Assembly (NCBI RefSeq): GCF_000308855.1
Contig: NZ_BAGM01000207.1
Span: 1-64,000, forward strand
DNA: 64,000 nucleotides
Source: Nocardia veterana NBRC 100344
GTDB lineage: Bacteria > Actinomycetota > Actinomycetes > Mycobacteriales > Mycobacteriaceae
Reading direction: 5' to 3'
Under the pieces are notes generated by a model that searched no databases, had not been told where the DNA came from, and saw only the letters and a program-made list of their open reading frames with translations. Numbering within the stretch: the stretch's first letter is position 1; each line of letters begins with the position of its first letter. The position numbers and the translations under genes are program-made. Of the stretch, positions 61,776 to 64,000 are shown in pieces.

Positions 61776-61800
61776 TGAGACACACTTGCGCAGTGTCTCA
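61776..61800. promoter_or_regulatory. Probable QsdR operator
   Basis: TGAGACAC (61776-61783) and GTGTCTCA (61793-61800) are perfect arms around 9 nt. It lies between qsdR and qsdA, 12-37 nt after a TTGACG -35-like element (61758-61763), and would overlap the -10 region of the qsdA promoter. Confidence 0.65.
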
Positions 61801-61877
61801 CATCGAATGGTGTGGATCACATTTTTCCCGCCGTCGTCATAGTCGTCCGGCTCATCGCCGCTAGCCCGAGGAATTCG

Positions 61878-62849
61878 ATGTCTACCGTTGAAACCGTCCG
61901 CGGCCCCGTCGAAACTGCAGCGTTGGGGAAGGTGCTGATGCATGAGCACGTCTTCGTGCTCGGCGAGGAGCTGCGTCGGAACTATCCCGATTACCCGAAC
62001 CACTGGGACGAGGACGCCCGGGTCGCGGACGCCGTCGCCAAATTGCGGGAGTGCGCGGCGCGCGGGATCGACACCATCGTCGATCCGACGGTGATCGGGC
62101 TCGGCCGCTACATTCCGCGGATTCAGCGGATCAACGAGCAGGTCGACATCAATATCGTTGTGGCGACCGGCCTTTACACCTACAACGAGGTGCCGTTCCA
62201 GTTCCACTACACCGGCCCCGGCTTGCTGTTCGACGTCGCCGAGCCGCTGGTCGAGTTGTTCGTCAAGGATATTCGCGAGGGCATCGCGGGCACCGGCGTG
62301 AAGGCCGCGTTCCTGAAATGCGCGATCGAGGAACAGGGATTGACACCCGGCGTGGAGCGGGTGATGCGCGCCGTCGGGCAGGCCCACGTGGAGACCGGCG
62401 CGCCGATCACGGTGCACACCAATGTGCACAACCAGTCCGGACTGATCGCGCAGAAGGTGCTCGCGGAGGAGGGCGTCGACCTGAGCAAGGTCGTGATCGG
62501 GCATTCCGGCGACAGTACCGACCTCGACTATCTGTGCGCCCTCGCCGACGCCGGCTCCTATCTGGGCATGGACCGATTCGGTCTGGACGTGCTGCTGCCG
62601 TTCGAGCAGCGGGTCGACACCGTCGTGCGACTGGTCGAACGCGGTTATGCCGAGAAGATGGTGCTGGCGCACGACGCGGCCTGCTTCATCGACTGGTTCT
62701 CCGAAGAGGGCAAGGCCGCGGCGGTGCCGAACTGGAACTTCACCCACATCAGTGACGACGTGCTACCGGCCTTGCGGGCCCGCGGTGTCAGCGACGAACA
62801 GATCGACACCATGCTCGTCGGCAACCCGCGCCGCTACTTCGAAGCCTGA
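61878..62849 (+). CDS. qsdA: N-acyl homoserine lactonase QsdA (phosphotriesterase family)
   Basis: 323 aa. Phosphotriesterase-like amidohydrolase with metal ligands HEH in KVLMHEHVFVLGEE, carboxylated-Lys region AAFLKCAIEE, His in TVHTNVHN and IGHSGDSTDL, and Asp in LAHDAACFIDWF. Long exact stretches such as DPTVIGLGRYIPRIQRI and YLGMDRFG are shared with QsdA of Rhodococcus erythropolis, which opens the lactone ring of AHL quorum signals and gamma-lactones. GAGGAA precedes MSTVETVRG at 61878. Upstream qsdR and downstream qsdC complete the operon. Confidence 0.9.
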   Translation: MSTVETVRGPVETAALGKVLMHEHVFVLGEELRRNYPDYPNHWDEDARVADAVAKLRECAARGIDTIVDPTVIGLGRYIPRIQRINEQVDINIVVATGLYTYNEVPFQFHYTGPGLLFDVAEPLVELFVKDIREGIAGTGVKAAFLKCAIEEQGLTPGVERVMRAVGQAHVETGAPITVHTNVHNQSGLIAQKVLAEEGVDLSKVVIGHSGDSTDLDYLCALADAGSYLGMDRFGLDVLLPFEQRVDTVVRLVERGYAEKMVLAHDAACFIDWFSEEGKAAAVPNWNFTHISDDVLPALRARGVSDEQIDTMLVGNPRRYFEA

Positions 62850-62925
62850 GCTTCGGCTCCGCGTCCGGCCGGAACCCTTGCAGGCCGGGCAGTTTGCGGC
62901 ACCATCCGATCGAGGAGAAGCATCG

Positions 62926-64000
62926 ATGACGACCCGGCCCGCGGTGATCGAGATCTCGCGCCATGCCAATCCCTTCGCGACAACGGGAGTTCGCGAGCGC
63001 GACGGCATCGCGCACTACGCCGATATTCCGGCCACCCTGCTCGACCTGCTGCGGGCCCAGGTCCGGATGCGCCCCGACAGTGAGGCCGTCGTCGAACTCG
63101 GCGCGGGCCGGCTCACCTACCGGCAGTTGTGGGACCGAGCCGCCCGGGTCGCCGGCGGCCTGCGCGAGGCCGGTGTGGAGCGCGGCGACCGGGTCGCGGT
63201 GCGTTATCCGGCAGGTCTCGACTGGGTGCTCGCCTTCTGGGGCACGGTGATGGCGGGCGGTATCGTCGTCGCGGTCAACACCCGGTCGGCTCGACCGGAG
63301 GTCGACTTCGTGCTGGCGGATGCCGGTGTGCGCCTCGACCTCGCTCCGGACGTGCCGCTGCCGGAGGGCGAACCGCATGTGGCGCAGGATCTTTCGCGCG
63401 ACGATATCGCCGCGCTGTTCTATACCTCGGGCACCACGGGCCGTCCCAAGGGCGTGCCCACCACGCACGAGGCGTTCGTGACCAATGCCGAGAACATGGC
63501 GCGGTGTGCGGGGCTGCCCCGGGACATGGGCGCGCAGCTGCGGACGCTGATCTCGGTGCCGCTGTTCCACGTCACCGGATGCAATTCCCAGCTGCTGGCC
63601 GCGGCCCACCTCGGCGGAACCGCGGTGATCATGCCCACCCTGAGCGTGCCCGACGCGATCGATGCGCTGGCGGCCGAGCGGATTTCGTTCCTGGTCACCG
63701 TGCCCGCCGTGTACGCGCTGATGATCCGGCATCCCGGTTTCGCCGGCGCGGACACCACCACCGTGCGCTGGGTGGGCTACGGGGGCGCGCCGATCGCTCC
63801 GGCGCTGGTGCTGGCGTTGCAGCAGGCTTTTCCACAGGCGCAGGTCTTCAACGGTTACGGGATGACCGAGACCGCATCGCTGATGACCGTGCTACCGCAC
63901 GCCGACGCCGTCGAACACGCCGATTCGGTCGGCTACGCGGTGCCTTCGGTCCAGCTCGGCATCGCCCCGCTCGGCGACGAGCCCGGAGTCGGTGAGCTGG
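62926..64000 (+). CDS. qsdC: QsdC-like acyl-CoA ligase, truncated by the window end
   Basis: AMP-dependent acyl-CoA synthetase. ATG 62926 has GAGGAGA upstream; the frame is open to the last base (358 codons seen). The P-loop FYTSGTTGRPKG and the core motif FNGYGMTETAS are in place. In Rhodococcus the equivalent ligase (QsdC) follows qsdA and activates the hydroxy acids made by lactone opening. Same strand, 76 nt after qsdA. C-terminal catalytic Lys is beyond the window. Confidence 0.88.
   Translation, partial: MTTRPAVIEISRHANPFATTGVRERDGIAHYADIPATLLDLLRAQVRMRPDSEAVVELGAGRLTYRQLWDRAARVAGGLREAGVERGDRVAVRYPAGLDWVLAFWGTVMAGGIVVAVNTRSARPEVDFVLADAGVRLDLAPDVPLPEGEPHVAQDLSRDDIAALFYTSGTTGRPKGVPTTHEAFVTNAENMARCAGLPRDMGAQLRTLISVPLFHVTGCNSQLLAAAHLGGTAVIMPTLSVPDAIDALAAERISFLVTVPAVYALMIRHPGFAGADTTTVRWVGYGGAPIAPALVLALQQAFPQAQVFNGYGMTETASLMTVLPHADAVEHADSVGYAVPSVQLGIAPLGDEPGVGEL

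Overview
The window is high-GC, densely packed actinobacterial DNA. A secreted antigen-85-type mycolyltransferase, a truncated 13E12/DUF222 gene behind a mycobacterial-type SOS box, an EthD protein, many TetR repressors with leaderless promoters, and a qsdR-qsdA-qsdC locus very like that of Rhodococcus point to the mycolic-acid bacteria (Mycobacteriales), most likely Nocardia or a close relative. That is inference; no rRNA is present to confirm it.

Layout. 1-3.2 kb: translation core operon rluB-cmk-der, overlapping start/stop codons, strong terminator. 3.2-12.6 kb: 26-codon membrane peptide, TetR/FAD-monooxygenase divergon, mycolyltransferase, MFS exporter, PAS-GGDEF-EAL protein, SAM methyltransferase, secreted chagasin-like inhibitor. 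12.6-21.3 kb: ABC-F ATPase with a 9-codon leader peptide and hairpins, DoxX protein behind a 31-nt palindrome, SDR-VOC-TetR operon divergent from an EthD gene, epimerase, methyltransferase/TetR pair. 21.5-28.6 kb: tRNA-Pro(GGG) flanked by a serine-recombinase remnant and a lower-GC defence island (type III restriction-modification mod-res, Shedu-like nuclease) carrying a 1263-bp IS3-family element. 28.6-31 kb: partly decayed DNA.

30.6-52.2 kb is accessory and the least explained part: two YezG/DUF600-like immunity paralogues, an AraC/MFS pair, a TPR/Sel1 protein ending in a DUF6882-like domain, a trypsin-STAND NTPase-TM-WD40 protein interrupted by a frameshift, two small paralogous membrane proteins, an ECF sigma factor next to a Clp_N-TM-three-repeat sensor, and a TetR whose operator recurs 10 kb away. 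Amidase, thiI and a second FAD monooxygenase lie at 47-51.5 kb. 52.4-60.4 kb: secreted protein, STAND-type LuxR regulator, haloacid dehalogenase, F420-type oxidoreductase, and an SDR / hydrolase / TetR set joined by four copies of one operator. 60.6-64 kb: SOS-controlled 13E12 remnant, then qsdR / qsdA / qsdC (AHL and lactone degradation), with qsdC running off the end.

Regulatory logic recurs: divergent regulator/target pairs with palindromes over the promoter, and leaderless starts where a TANNNT element sits 6-7 nt before ATG/GTG. All calls come from reading the sequence; no database search was run.
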